Below, piece after piece: positions 31,086-42,484 of a stretch of DNA of 64,000 nt (its first letter is position 1; every line of letters begins with the position of its first letter). Position numbers and translations under genes: made by a program. Source of the DNA: Pythium myriotylum (taxonomy: Eukaryota; Oomycota; Peronosporomycetes; Pythiales; Pythiaceae). Below the pieces are notes generated by a model that ran no database searches, was not told the origin of the DNA, and worked only from the letters and a program-made list of their open reading frames with translations. The stretch covers positions 992,001-1,056,000 of the forward strand of contig JALJCQ010000017.1 in the NCBI GenBank assembly GCA_023091665.1, given 5' to 3'.

Positions 31086-32508
31086 CACCTTCCGGTTCTC
31101 GTGGGTAAAATAATCTGATCAATATGAAATATCTCAGGTTGGTTAATTTCCTCTCCAAGAATCCTTGAAGAGCTGCCGTTCCACGTATGGGTTCAAACTA
31201 TGTGGAACACACACACAACTGTCCAAAATCGTTATGTAGTCCACACTGAGATTGACCAATGGTCCTATGAATTCAGCAGTTACTGTACACCAGTATCTTG
31301 TGAATGCGAAGATGGACGAGATCGGCACGCAAGTTTCTTCGCTTCTCCTGCACGCACATCCGCTTTCGCCCTCTTCCTCCCGCTTCTAACACCAAGTCGA
31401 AAATGGAGGACAAAGCCAATGGCGATCTCATCGACATTTTGGATGATTTTAATAGCCATCGATGCTCCAATATTCGATGGACCGAACAATGAAAGCCCTA
31501 TCCATGTCAAGCGAACACCAAGGTGACAGTACTGTGCCGCAACGCATGGGGATACCTGACCATGCGAGCAGCAATGAGAAGACGCTCTTGGAAACATGTT
31601 GAACGAGGGTGGTCACTATGGCAGCCTGCAGTGCGTATCCTATGCAGCTTGGACCGGGTTGAGGGACAGATGCGACGGGGTGGTTGGACGTCGGTACCAT
31701 GCGATGATCGTCTCGTGGTGGAGGAATGGATGAAGTCGTGCAGCAGACTGAGGCGGGGCGGTCTGCGGTAGAGGGTAACTTGTGTGCGACTTCTTTATCT
31801 CCCTGCGGTACTAATCGTCGTCACTGCTCGTTGCAGCTGCAGCGGTCCACATGCTCAGACGAACGGTTCAAGCTGCTTGTCGAGCCGATGCGTTCGATTA
31901 CATGCCGGTGGGCCATACGGGCAACGAAGCCTGCAGTTTACGAGCGCGTCGCCTACAGATGTGCGATGCAATCCGTTGAATGCTCACGAGCTGAAGGGGC
32001 TGGCGGAACCGACAGACGCAGAAAGCTCTGTTGTCAACTCATATGCTTCTTGTTAGCTGGTTTGCTTGTACGTATGGCCCTGGTGCAGCGTGAAGTAAAT
32101 ACAGTTGTTCTATTTGAATTTGCGCAATTCGCTTGATGGCTCTACTCTAAATGGAGGGTTAATGCGACGTGAGTGGGTCTCTACGGTGCAAACAGCTACA
32201 GTTCTAGCTGAAGATGAGTATCTCTTCCGGAGCATTGATTCGTCCTCACTCTTCTTCAGCAGACAACGACTTGTTCATTGTGATAGTTGCCTTTAAAAAA
32301 TCGGAGCCTGCCGATGTGAAGGCTGTCGCGCTCATCTGGTTGTTCTGGAATCCTGACCCCTTTTACGGCGCATCATGATGGCGGGGCGAACGTCGTCCGT
32401 ACGGAGCTGTCTGTGATGAACTCTTGATTTCAAGCCAGAGAAAATATTCTTGGAACTTCTTGTCTTGATCAGAAAAACTTGATCATCGTCTCAACGAGCG
32501 ATCGTCTC
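31086..32508. other. Intergenic, no supported gene
   Basis: The first 30 bases are the stranded original 3' end of the membrane protein exon (ACC TTC CGG then TAA near 31110). After that I see no supported gene. Short frames near 31.3-32.1 kb lack motifs. Confidence 0.5.
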
Positions 32509-32871
32509 TCAATCGTAGAATAGTGTACGGCAGAATTCAATCAGCACACGAAGCTCTTCATCTTCATCGCCCTCGTGCTTGACTTCTGCGCTTGTTGGTT
32601 GCGCTCGGATCTCTGCGAGTTGTCTACGCATGTCCTCGTTCTCCCGCACGAGCTTGCGCGCGGTTCGCGCGGTCTGGAGGTACCGTAGCTGGAGTTTGAG
32701 TCTGTCCTCGATGGCGCGGAGCTCGGCCACGCGCTGCCGCTTGCGCGCCATGAACTGCTGCTGGTGGATGCGGTGCTTCTCCTTGCGCTCCGAGGCCGAC
32801 ATGCGCGGGCGCTGGAAGCCCTGGGACCACTTCATGTCCTCGACAGTCAAATATTCCAGCTCCTCCGACAT
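32509..32871 (-). CDS. bZIP-like protein 3
   Basis: This 120-residue protein starts MSEELEYLTVEDMKW, followed by GFQRPRMSASERKEKHR, the basic ARKRQRVAELRAI and a heptad segment (LKLQLRYL, then LVRENEDMRRQL). His stands at the Asn position and Met replaces the second invariant Arg. It is the most compact member, consisting of the family motif, basic region and zipper with an acidic C-terminus (EGDEDEELRVLIEF). The ATG at 32871 is the first in frame. It is the first of six minus-strand paralogues running to 42.5 kb, closest to bZIP-like 5. Confidence 0.8.
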   Translation of the reverse strand: MSEELEYLTVEDMKWSQGFQRPRMSASERKEKHRIHQQQFMARKRQRVAELRAIEDRLKLQLRYLQTARTARKLVRENEDMRRQLAEIRAQPTSAEVKHEGDEDEELRVLIEFCRTLFYD

Positions 32872-34145
32872 CCCTCTCCTCTCACAAGGACAATGGTTGT
32901 CCAACCAGTCGACTTGATAAGTAGACGTCCGACTGGTTGCTTGCTAGTGAGAATGGATGTCACAATCCCGGGAGCGAGGGACGAGCCGGGCTCTGGCGCT
33001 TTGTGGGGCGGGGCTATAATGGATGATATGAGTCAGTGGCGTCTCAGACGCCCGGCTGTACCCGGTGCAGTCAACAGAAGTCGAGTGTGATGCACGTATT
33101 CGTCCATGCACTTTGTTTTAGTCTCGCCCGACAAAGATCACCACCTCTGTCGTCGTGAAAGCAGGCAGCAAAGTGATACAAAGAGTGTTGCTGGTGTCGA
33201 ATTTGCATGAGCTTGATGACGGCGAAAGGAACTTTCCCTTTTGGAAGACTCAACTCGTCACACAAACAAGAGTTCCGAGTGCAGAGATCGGGCTTCTCAG
33301 AACTAGTGGCGTTTTATCACCAGGTCCACACCACTCTTCAAAGAGCGACTCTGTCTCGGCTCTGAGAGAAGAGACCACTCGCCATGAGCAAGCACAGTCG
33401 ATCCAATATTCAACATTCAGTAGTCAGGCCGCGATCGCACTCGCACGACCAAAACCCACGCATCGTCTGATAGTGTAGCCCGAGAAGTAATGTCGGCGAT
33501 GCACGACATCTTTGTAGAGCCAGCAGTTGATCAAAAGTTGCGCCGCAGCTGCGCGCGCACATCCACGAGTCGTTCTAAAATCCTGTGCACGTCCCAGCCA
33601 TTTCGCCCAGTCACAAGAGACTTGGATTGCCCTGCTGGCTGTGCTGAGTATGCAGCAACAGATTACACACACATGGCGCATCCATATTGACTATGAGAGG
33701 TGGGCCACCTCAGTCCGCTGTTGTCGTCGCTTGCAGCCTCGCCGTCTGCTGCTCATGCCAGTCGTCACACAGACGCTCACCAACTGGAAGTGACGAAGAA
33801 ACGACGTTGGAGACTTTCGCGTAGGAAGTCTACACGTGGTGATCATCCAAAGTCGGCGCCGAAAGTGACTTCGTCAAGAAAACGGATAGGCAATAGAGAA
33901 CGAGCGTCTCTGTGAGAACGAGGCTCTCGGTGGCTACAGCGTGATCATTCCAATCGGCGTGAAGCTGAGCACCTCATAGATTCGTCATGAATAGCAATCG
34001 AATCTTATCCTGAGAGTTCGCCATCGAAAGTTGTCTTGCCGGACGTTGAGCACACAGAAATGGACATGGAATGGAGACACAATTGCAAGAGATCAACAGT
34101 TTCAAAGAGGAGCGTTCAGTTTTATAAATTCTCGGCTCTCTAATT
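32872..34145. other. Intergenic, no supported gene
   Basis: Between bZIP-like 3 and 4. No frame has family similarity or convincing length. The right end is the 3' flank of bZIP-like 4; the left end is upstream of bZIP-like 3 and should hold its promoter. Confidence 0.5.
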
Positions 34146-34592
34146 TTAGTGCTCGAGCAACAAGTCGAGCACCTCGGCGAAGTCCGCGTCGAGCTCGGTC
34201 TCGTTCACGGGGCCAACGATCGGGTCGATCTCAGCTTCAGTGAGCACGCTGTCGTCGTCAACGGGCTTGCTCATCTCGATTGCGGCCGAGAGAACGCTGT
34301 TCTCGACTTGAAGCGTCGCAGCTTTCTTCAGAGCATAGAAGACGTCCAGCTCAAGCTCGAGCCGATCAACGACTTTCTGGAGTTCAGCGATACGGGCTCG
34401 CTTTCTAGCGAGGAACCGCTGCTGCGTCTCGCGGTGGCGCCGCTTGCGCTCGGCCTCGTCGATGACCTTGCGTTTGTTTTCGTTGAGGCTTGCCCATTCG
34501 AAGTTCTCGACGGTGAAGTACTCCATCGACGCGTCGACGCTAGTCGGCGAGCCGGCGGGTTGGGTAGGGTACAGCAAAGACATCGTGGACAT
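34146..34592 (-). CDS. bZIP-like protein 4
   Basis: This 148-residue protein has MEYFTVENFEW, then KVIDEAERKRRHRETQ, the basic LARKRARIAELQK and one of the clearest zippers here (VVDRLELELDVF, with hydrophobic residues at 3-4 spacing). It lacks the RPRM motif of its neighbours between the Trp and the basic region. The C-terminus is strongly acidic (about 90-148), as in many activation domains, ending EVLDLLLEH. His replaces the basic-region Asn. The ATG at 34592 is first in frame; another follows three codons later. Confidence 0.8.
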   Translation of the reverse strand: MSTMSLLYPTQPAGSPTSVDASMEYFTVENFEWASLNENKRKVIDEAERKRRHRETQQRFLARKRARIAELQKVVDRLELELDVFYALKKAATLQVENSVLSAAIEMSKPVDDDSVLTEAEIDPIVGPVNETELDADFAEVLDLLLEH

Positions 34593-35618
34593 CTTATCGT
34601 CTGCTGTGGGTGGAAGATTGTAGAATGAAGACCTCTTGCGGTCCCAAAGTCTCGCCGTGCGGTAGCCTCAAAAGTTGAATCGGATATATCTTGCGTTCCT
34701 ACTACATCCTTTACCAGGGAGTGAACGGTCTCAGCCTTAGAGAGATTGCACTGAGCTCATCAGACCAGAACAGCAGGGCCATCACAGCCGAGGATGTGCA
34801 CCTCGAGATACAGGACCACCTGGTACGGGGTCTCGTCCTCTTCTGGAGCTAGCCTTGTGTGGCTCAGAGTAAGTTCACCTCGCTCTTTGATCATGAAGCT
34901 TCTGCATGGTCACGACCAGATGCTCACTTAGGACTCATCAACCTAGTCGCTGGGAACATCTTGGTCTTCTCCTCGTTAAAGGAGACCTTTTCATGAACGT
35001 CCCATTCGGACGTTGAGTAGAAGCGACCGTTCGGGATCTCGGATTCGAAGAGAAAAACTCAGCACTCTCTGGCAAGCTCTATCCTCTCGTGATGTCGTGG
35101 GGCTACTACGGATCGCTCGTCGTAGAGCTAGCAGACGAAGGTGTCCGGACATATCGAACGCACTCCTGTGATGGCGATGTGGATGGCTTCGAGGAAATGG
35201 CATGCGATTCTGACGTCTTGGGGCCTCAGCTGTTTCCGATCGGGGGATCTGGTCCAGTCAACTGCGTCGCAACTTCTGTTTACCAGTAGAGCCTGAGGAC
35301 TCCACAGGTTCAAGTGACCGCAAAAAGTTACCTCTCGACAAAGGAGGGGTCTCCAAAGGAGAAGGTCGCCGTCGTTTGCCAATAAAAATAGCGTAAGTTC
35401 GCCTTGACGTACGGACAGTTCAATACCAAAGGCCGACAGTTCGTCAGCCGCCAGCCTCGTGTTTGCCACGGTTAATAATTCTCTCTGCAGCCACGTCTTC
35501 TATCGACGCTCTTGCCTTTCCGGCTCTTCACTTGTGAGCGGATCAGGTAGCTGCCCGGCTCTTCACTTGTGAATGGATCAAATGCGGCGACCCATTCGTT
35601 ACGGACTCCTTCGACTCC
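34593..35618. other. Intergenic with a 35-bp direct repeat
   Basis: No supported gene. A 25-base sequence starting CGGCTCTTCACTTGTGA occurs twice in tandem (35521-35545 and 35556-35580) with two differences, just beyond the 3' end of bZIP-like 5. Confidence 0.5.
35521..35580. repeat. Direct repeat, 35-bp period
   Basis: Two copies of a 25-bp sequence (23 of 25 identical) separated by 10 bases, in the 3' flank of bZIP-like 5. Probably a slippage duplication. Confidence 0.75.
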
Positions 35619-36092
35619 TCAGAGGCAGCAAAGCCACTCTTGTGCACTCGCGAATGGCGCGGTCATACTCGCCACGGACAACGGACTCGGGAAGTCGCTG
35701 GTTATCTCGAGCCCTTCGCACTGCTTCCCACTCACACCGCCTTCTCCGACCGCTTCGCACGAGCTGATCATCGCGCTTAGCTCTGCGTCCACATCCTCGT
35801 GAGACGGCGCGAGCACCGGCCGCTGGCGGAGCTCGTCCAGCCGCGCGCGGAGTTGGGCGTTCTCGAGTGTTAGCTGGGCCTCTTCTCTGTATCCCTTGAG
35901 CAGTCTCAGCTTTTGGAGCAAGCTGTCCTCGATGGCGCGCAGCTCGGCCACGCGCTGCCGTTTGCGTGCGATGAAGCGCTGCTGCGTGAGCCGATGCTTG
36001 TGCTTGCGCTCCTCGGGAGCCATGCGCGGGCGCTGGAAGCCCTTGGCCCACTCGACGTCATTGACCGTAATGTAGCTGAGCTCGCTCGACAT
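35619..36092 (-). CDS. bZIP-like protein 5
   Basis: This 157-residue protein starts MSSELSYITVNDVEW, then GFQRPRMAPEERKHKHR, the basic ARKRQRVAELRAIEDSL and a zipper followed by NAQLRARLDELRQR. It is very similar to bZIP-like 3 in the first 70 residues. The C-terminal half (SCEAVGEGG onwards) is unlike the other members and may be read-through into former non-coding sequence, because the acidic end seen in relatives (ELSAMISSCEA) is reached at about residue 108. His replaces the basic-region Asn. The ATG at 36092 is the first in frame. Confidence 0.78.
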   Translation of the reverse strand: MSSELSYITVNDVEWAKGFQRPRMAPEERKHKHRLTQQRFIARKRQRVAELRAIEDSLLQKLRLLKGYREEAQLTLENAQLRARLDELRQRPVLAPSHEDVDAELSAMISSCEAVGEGGVSGKQCEGLEITSDFPSPLSVASMTAPFASAQEWLCCL

Positions 36093-37911
36093 GAATAAAC
36101 GCCCCACCGAAGGATTCTGGCTCCAGATGGTCGAATTGGCGAGTGCGAGAGTGGACACTCGGCGAGCACGGAGCGTCACGGGCTTTTGGCGGGCTGGTCA
36201 AAACTGACTCGATCGAAGTATGGTGGCGACCTGACCTCTTGACGGTGTCTATGGTCATCACGCTTTGTTGGTGACTGAGAACGCGATTAGCCACTGTGGG
36301 TGAGGGTGGACCTTGCGCTTCCTCGTCGAAATCAACGCACCGCACAGCGCCGAGTCGGACATGACAACCGTATCATCTGATTTACTTGTGAGCATTTTTA
36401 CATATATGTTTCTATTTTGCCTTTAAGGACTCCAGTGATAGTTTGTTTATACTGATAACCTTTTTCACATTATACGTTTCGTCCATCCTTGTCAGTATGA
36501 GTCTTGTTATACCAGAATGTAATCGAGTCTAGGAATCTGATAAACGACGAGCTCAGTTTCGTTGTGAGTCCGGGTACAAACCTCGAAATTTGTCCGCTTG
36601 CGACTGCGAGAGAGCACGGCCTTTTCTGGCCAAACCAACGCGTTTGACTGTGAACTCTGCAATCGTCGGATCCCTCAAGCTGCACTGTCTACAGTACTGA
36701 GCGGTATTTTCTTCCGAGTGGGAAGAGAGTGGGAATCTTCGCAGCCTACCAGGGATCTCTCTATGCCTTCCACTATGGAGAGCCAGACCACATGTCGTGT
36801 CGACTTGCAGGTGCGCCGTGTGCGTCACTCTGGCGGGCCTGTCCACGAGATTTCGAGCCCCTTCACTTTGCTGCGTATTCACTGGCAGATTACGGATATG
36901 ACGGGCAATCGTGTCGTGATCGTGTAGATATATCCATTTGTGGAGGTGGCCCACCAGTGGTCCATCATTGAAGTTGCATAACGCAAAAACGCGTCATTTT
37001 GATGGGTGGTCTCAATTTGATACCACCCTCTCAATCGCTTCGTTTCGAAGTGCAAGCTGAGCTGGATTGACTTGAATGTTTCCAGTTGGGGTCGGATTCT
37101 CGACTCTTTTCAAAATGGCGTGTAGACTGAAACCATCAGACGTTTAGCACCAAGACCTGGGCTTGTCGCAACTTGTGGTCGGAAAAATCAATTCCAACAG
37201 TCGTTCGTGGCAGGACTATGCACAGGCTGACGCTGTGCGCAATTATAAAAAGACGATTGGGTCGTCCGAGTGGTTTATTTTTTTCGAGCTTGTTTCTACT
37301 GGACACTTGGAGCTGTGTCAGATCCCCTCAACTGAATACTGACTGACTCACAAGATTCATTGTCGAGAACATTGAGGCTGATCCCTTTTGTGCGGAAAGC
37401 GTAAACCAGATTTCCCTGCGAACGTCCACACACCAACGACAGTGCGTTCGCCCTGACTTTGACTCGTGTTCTCCAAGGAAGAGCACTGCAATGGATTGCG
37501 CCAGTTTGACAAGAGTCAGATCGTACCGAAGCCGTAGGCTTACTCTTTAATTCACTGCGGATTGAATGGAACCCCAGCACCTCGACTTACAACGCAAACT
37601 CCATCATGCCGACTAGGATCACTCTCTGCCTGCTTATGTGGAGCTGAGTTTGGGCTCGGGTGAACTTGTTCGACGGAGTCGCGGCAAATGCCAGTGGAAG
37701 GCCGAGTGTGGCCGCATCGTAAATCGAGTATTGCTTGGAGTGTCACTATGTCTCCGCGATGAACGACAACTTTCGGCGCTATTTTGCGGAGCGACAATTA
37801 GCGGATGCTCTCGAATTGTGCCCGCTCGCGATTACATAGATAAACTAGGCGATGGACATGATTTCAACAATCCAGATGAGAGAAAAGCGTTGATTGAGGA
37901 TTCAAGGAAGC
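36093..37911. other. Intergenic, no supported gene
   Basis: 1.8 kb without a supported gene. Several frames of 70-130 codons overlap on opposite strands around 36.5-37.0 kb, but none resembles a known domain. Confidence 0.5.
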
Positions 37912-38319
37912 TTATGATACTTGCGACGAAGCACTGATCGATTCGACCCAGTCCCAGCTTTCAATAGGTAACTTGAAAACGAGCTCAAGCATGTCTTCGT
38001 CGATTTCTTCACTTAAATCTTCGTCGTGCGGTGTCATCTCCTCTGTAAACTCTCTCAGCATGTCTTGAATCTCTCCATTTTCTTGAGTGAGTCTAGTTGC
38101 CTCTTGTGCCGCTTGAATGATCATCAACTGGATCGTGTACTTGCGCATTAAGACTCGGAGCTCGCTAATACGCTCCTGTTTCCGCCGCATGAATCGCTGC
38201 TGGATTGCTCGGTGCTTTGCTCGTCGTTCTTCGGTCGACATGCAGGGTCTCTGGTATCCCTTAGCCCACTTGATTGACTGCACAGTCAGATATTCGAGCT
38301 TCTCGGCTTGAGATTCCAT
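37912..38319 (-). CDS. bZIP-like protein 6
   Basis: This 135-residue protein reads MESQAEKLEYLTVQSIKW, then GYQRPCMSTEERRAKHR, the basic RRKQERISELRVL, then a heptad segment. The C-terminal third is acidic and ends ELVFKLPIESWDWVESI. The basic region is weaker than in its neighbours (RKQER in place of RKRxR). It pairs with bZIP-like 7 as a recent duplicate, sharing the EERRAKHR, IQLM/LQLM and acidic-Trp tail features. His replaces the basic-region Asn. The ATG at 38319 is first in frame. Confidence 0.8.
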   Translation of the reverse strand: MESQAEKLEYLTVQSIKWAKGYQRPCMSTEERRAKHRAIQQRFMRRKQERISELRVLMRKYTIQLMIIQAAQEATRLTQENGEIQDMLREFTEEMTPHDEDLSEEIDEDMLELVFKLPIESWDWVESISASSQVS

Positions 38320-39835
38320 GTCCGCCTCTTCAATCCGAAGCAAGTTGTGTTCTGGCTGATGCCGAACGCGAGTCGATAAACATCAAAGCGACGATATCGG
38401 ATACACCAAATGTCCTTCGACCAGGTTTCTCCATCACCATCCAGTCAAGCTCATCACCAGCAGGGAACTATGAGGCTCAAAGGTTGAGCCTTATAGTGAG
38501 CAACTACTCGTGGCTGAGCAGAGTAATGACAGTTGTTGGGTGAACCTGCAGGCGGAATTTACGACGTGGGAGCAGACCTTCGCCCCCAACCAGTTTCTCA
38601 GACTTGTTGGGCGAAACTTGATGGAGTATAAGGGTGGATCCCCTTGCCCTCTTACCCTGTCATGGTGGTATCTTTGAGCAGACAGGAATCTAACCGAGGG
38701 TATCTCGAGATGAAGACAGAAGAAGCACTCTACGTTCGGTTGTGAAAGTGCTGTACCTGTCCGGTCCTTCACAACCAATATCTCGTTTGCTGTGGTTAAG
38801 GAGAGCAGCAAATTCTCCAATAAAGCTCGTGATCACAGTCGGGTTGCTGAAACAACCGCACTGCGTCTATTATAACCTTGTAGTGGCGAGGTTTCCTTTG
38901 GCAACGGTGCAAAAGATTCGGGTACATGCGCCATCAATCAGACGCCTTGAAGTGAGCCGTCTGTTGCCGACAGGCACCAACTCTTCCCAGATCCTGAATG
39001 GTCCGCAGCTGTTCGAATCGTCTCACCTATCATTATGCCCAGGCAGTAACACAACAACGTAAACGTGTTGGTCACAAGACCCAGGACCCTGAAAGTTCTG
39101 CCAGTGCTTCTTTGCAAACATAACGCCAATGCTTTTCAAGACAGAAGACTGTTCCTTCGATCATTGGCAGCAATATTAAATAGACAAGTTCTTCGCAACT
39201 TCAACGAACCAAGTACGACATACTTTCGTACGGTGGTCGCATGATAACTTTTCAGTGAGAAGAGCGCCTGTTTGCTCGTGGCACACCTCAACTGATTGCA
39301 ATAATTTCGAGACGACAACCACGTCCTGGAATAGAAGACCAGTCGAACCCTCTGAAGTATTTATTCGTGTCACACGCCGGTTCGTGCAAGGTACGTATCG
39401 CCCCAATTATTCCGGTAGTGGCGAGGCCTGACGACAATCTGAACCTCCATCGACCACTTGCACATAGAAAATGCATTCAGACCTTCACAGCTGCCTCGTT
39501 TATGGGCGAAGATGATCGAGATCGTGGTTTTTACTCTTTCGTCCACGAGGGATGGCGGCTCCTCAACCCAGTCAGATTGTGGTCTCACCACAGGAGGGGA
39601 GGCAGAGGTCCAGCTCGAATGGGGGGAAGGGGAGTTGATGGCTACAGCCGCAACCGTGTGCAACTCGTTTGCAAAACATTTCGAGAACCATCTTGGCTAC
39701 GTAAACTTGAACATTTTTGGCGAACCAGCTTGGTAATTTTGACGTTCACATGAATATTCAACACACTACACAGCACTACAGTGATACATCGAGCTTGCAG
39801 TTTGAGGATGAGATGCCGCGCTGATGCCATCATGG
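38320..39835. other. Intergenic, no supported gene
   Basis: 1.5 kb without a supported gene. A small imperfect hairpin lies near 38468-38497 (CTATGAGGCTCAA against its near-complement). Confidence 0.5.
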
Positions 39836-40225
39836 CTAGGCAGCACACTCCGGAGCAAAGCAACCCCAATCCAAGGTTTGAAATGGCCCCAAAGCCGTCT
39901 CAAGGGTGACGTCTTCATCCGCGTTTGGTGGTAATTCAGTTGCTGACACGAACGGTGGGTCTTGAAACCACAACATTGTTTGATTCTCCTCGTTCAGTCT
40001 TGCTGCTTCTTGCATCTTTTGAAGGACCATCAGTTGAAGCGTGTGGCGCCGAACTGAGTCGCGAAGCTTTTGAATACGCTCCCGCTTGCGCGAAATGAAT
40101 CGGCGCTGGATCACTCGGTGCTTGGCGCGGCGTTCCTCGAGGCTCATGCGGGGACGCTTGTATCCAGTCGACCAATCCACCGAGTCAACTGTGAGGTACT
40201 CGAGCTTGTCCGAGTTGTTGGTCAT
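39836..40225 (-). CDS. bZIP-like protein 7
   Basis: This 129-residue protein starts MTNNSDKLEYLTVDSVDW, then GYKRPRMSLEERRAKHR, the basic SRKRERIQKLRDS and a short heptad segment (LQLMVLQ, then LNEENQTM). The C-terminal part has FQTLDWGCFAPECAA. His replaces the basic-region Asn and Ile replaces the second invariant Arg. The zipper is shorter than in bZIP-like 2 or 4, so stable dimerisation may need a partner. The ATG at 40225 aligns with the paralogue starts; the frame extends upstream to 40357 without similarity. Confidence 0.78.
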   Translation of the reverse strand: MTNNSDKLEYLTVDSVDWSTGYKRPRMSLEERRAKHRVIQRRFISRKRERIQKLRDSVRRHTLQLMVLQKMQEAARLNEENQTMLWFQDPPFVSATELPPNADEDVTLETALGPFQTLDWGCFAPECAA

Positions 40226-42061
40226 CTTGACAACACCGAGTGAAGCTGAAAGGTTTGTGTCTTGATTTGCAAGTTGAGAAGTGAGGATGAAGGACTGACT
40301 GGCGAGGTCGCTTCCCTGAGGTCTCTTTTCGGTTGTGCATGATGGGGACACTTCCAAATCTCATGTTGATCCAGCCGTGGCCACGAATTTTAGAAGCATA
40401 GCCGGCACACTCGAACCGAATAGGCTCGTGGCCCTTCTTATGCCCTTTGGCCATGGTACATCAATGGCGTATCGTGAGAGAGAAGGGGAATTTCCCGTTT
40501 CTTGTCAGTGCGGTATGCCTTGTCGAGCCAGCCCGATGCAGGACTAAACTTTGCGAAGCACTACTGCGTCGAAGTCTTTCAAGATTTAGCATGAAGGATG
40601 GACATGCAGCTGCGTCGTAGGGGACAGTATCCGGCTATTCTCCCATCCCACCGAGTTGTATTCTGTACAAATGCAAAGACGCATGAGAGACGCAGGCGAA
40701 GTTCATGCGCAGAGGCAGGACAAACGGAGAGACACAACGCGGTTTGAGTTTGTGGAGCTATTACATCTCGTAAACGATTACTGAAACCACTGGAAGCGCA
40801 CGAGGTCGTTGAATACCTTGGAGGATGAGGTCTAGGTCAGAAATTCTTAGGTTTGTTTGAGTTTCAGAACTATTGCTCGTGCTACAGAAACGAAAAACGC
40901 GGATGGGAGGCTGGACCCATTGTTATCCTTGCTTGGATTCATGGTATCGTCACTTACATGAACGGTTCCTTGCAATAGAACCTTCGGTCTCATCCTCTAT
41001 CATGTCCCTTCCCGTCTTCGTCGTACAGTCTCTGCTTGTCTTACGTTTTGATGAGGACGAAAACGAGTCACCTCGGCACATCACGTTGATCGAGAGTTTG
41101 CTGCGACGCCCAATGATGGCCACAAAAACCTGAGCTCGATCTTTGCCAGCTGGGGTCACGCTGACAAATGGCCTACCTCAACCAACCGGATCACACTTCT
41201 CTAAACAGACACTCCCTTTACTCACTGGTATCCCAGCAAGTGTTCGGTTCTGTATCCGAACCCACGTCATGCTGTACTCCTTCGCATCGGCATCCATTGA
41301 TAGAAGAATCGCACGATCAGTCCACGAGAACTGCCTCGCAGTGGGTGACTTGCGACTATGCGTACAGGAAGTCCGGAACATAGTGAGAGAACCCATCGCT
41401 TTCGGTAGCGGTGGGTTCTCTTGTGATGCTTCGAGTGGATGCTCTACTGACTGTAGAGGAGCGGGCATGGACCTTCCATGTCGTTGCTAAAGTTGACGAC
41501 TGATAATAGATGTACCGGTGATATTGGCCCAGCGTCACCATATTCAGCACCACTGGCTTAGCTCACCAAAGCTGGCACCTCGTTAGACGTATTGCTCTCG
41601 GTATCACTACCTCTCGATCTCTCGTTCATAACGTATAATACCGATAAACTGCTCACTACTTCCAATGCGATAACGACCCTGCACCGCCCACATCTACAGG
41701 CAGGCATCCTGTCAACTCCAAGCATCACTTGAGCAAGCTGGCAGTGGGCCTTGATGGCCATCGAGAGTGCTCTCAGTTTCGCTGGCGTCAGTCCGGCAGC
41801 TGCTTTGTATTGTATCGATTGGTGTGTGGGTCTTCAACACCACAACGGTCTTTGTTGTGACGATCGAAGGACCCTTCAGAGGGTTCCGAAGGGTGTCGAT
41901 GCGGCGTGGCCACATCACCCCGCCGACGCTCCGAGAATCATCTGAACTCGCCGTCAATTTGTGGTGTCTTATATGTCGTGACGACCTCTTCGAGGCTGCT
42001 TTGAATGGCGCGTTTAGCGAACATGTTTTGCTTATAATTAGTTTCAATGGACTCGCCTGTG
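40226..42061. other. Intergenic, no supported gene
   Basis: 1.8 kb without a supported gene. Frames at 41.1-41.5 and 41.7-42.0 kb have no recognisable motif and are contradicted by frames on the other strand. Confidence 0.5.
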
Positions 42062-42484
42062 CTACCAGGCGGAGAGAACTTCGCAAAGGAGATTGTCGAT
42101 CTCGCTCGAATCCAGAACCTCGGATTCCTCGACAGCACCAAAGGTTTCGTGTCGCAGCGTCCTCTTCTTGGTCGAAGACGTCTTGCACGTGGAAATCTGC
42201 CCTTCCAAGAGCCTGTTTTCGCCCAAAAGTCGCTTGGTCTCTTCCAACGCGCTCAAGTACTCGAGCTGCAGTTCAAGACCGCAGACGACTTTGCGGAGGA
42301 TCTTGACGCGACATCGCTTGCGTTGCATGAACTGCCGCTGGCCTTCGCGGTGGCGTCGTTTCCGCTCCTCCTCTTCTAACCGAGCGCGCTTTGGCGGTTC
42401 GTGCTTGGGCCACTCATACTCCTCGACAGTGATGTATTTGAGGGGCACATCGACGTTGGTGGGTGATTCGTGGCCTAAACTCAT
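42062..42484 (-). CDS. bZIP-like protein 8
   Basis: This 140-residue protein starts MSLGHESPTNVDVPLKYITVEEYEW, then PKHEPPKRARLEEEERKRRHR, the basic QRKRCRVKILRKVV and a zipper (LELQLEYLSALEETKRLL). Its first 75 residues are almost the same as bZIP-like 1, 24 kb away on the other strand, including PPKRARLE and HREGQRQFM. The acidic tail ends LLCEVLSAW, like IEVILSW in that copy. His replaces the basic-region Asn. The ATG at 42484 is the first in frame. It is divergent from the beta family gene at 43428. Confidence 0.8.
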   Translation of the reverse strand: MSLGHESPTNVDVPLKYITVEEYEWPKHEPPKRARLEEEERKRRHREGQRQFMQRKRCRVKILRKVVCGLELQLEYLSALEETKRLLGENRLLEGQISTCKTSSTKKRTLRHETFGAVEESEVLDSSEIDNLLCEVLSAW

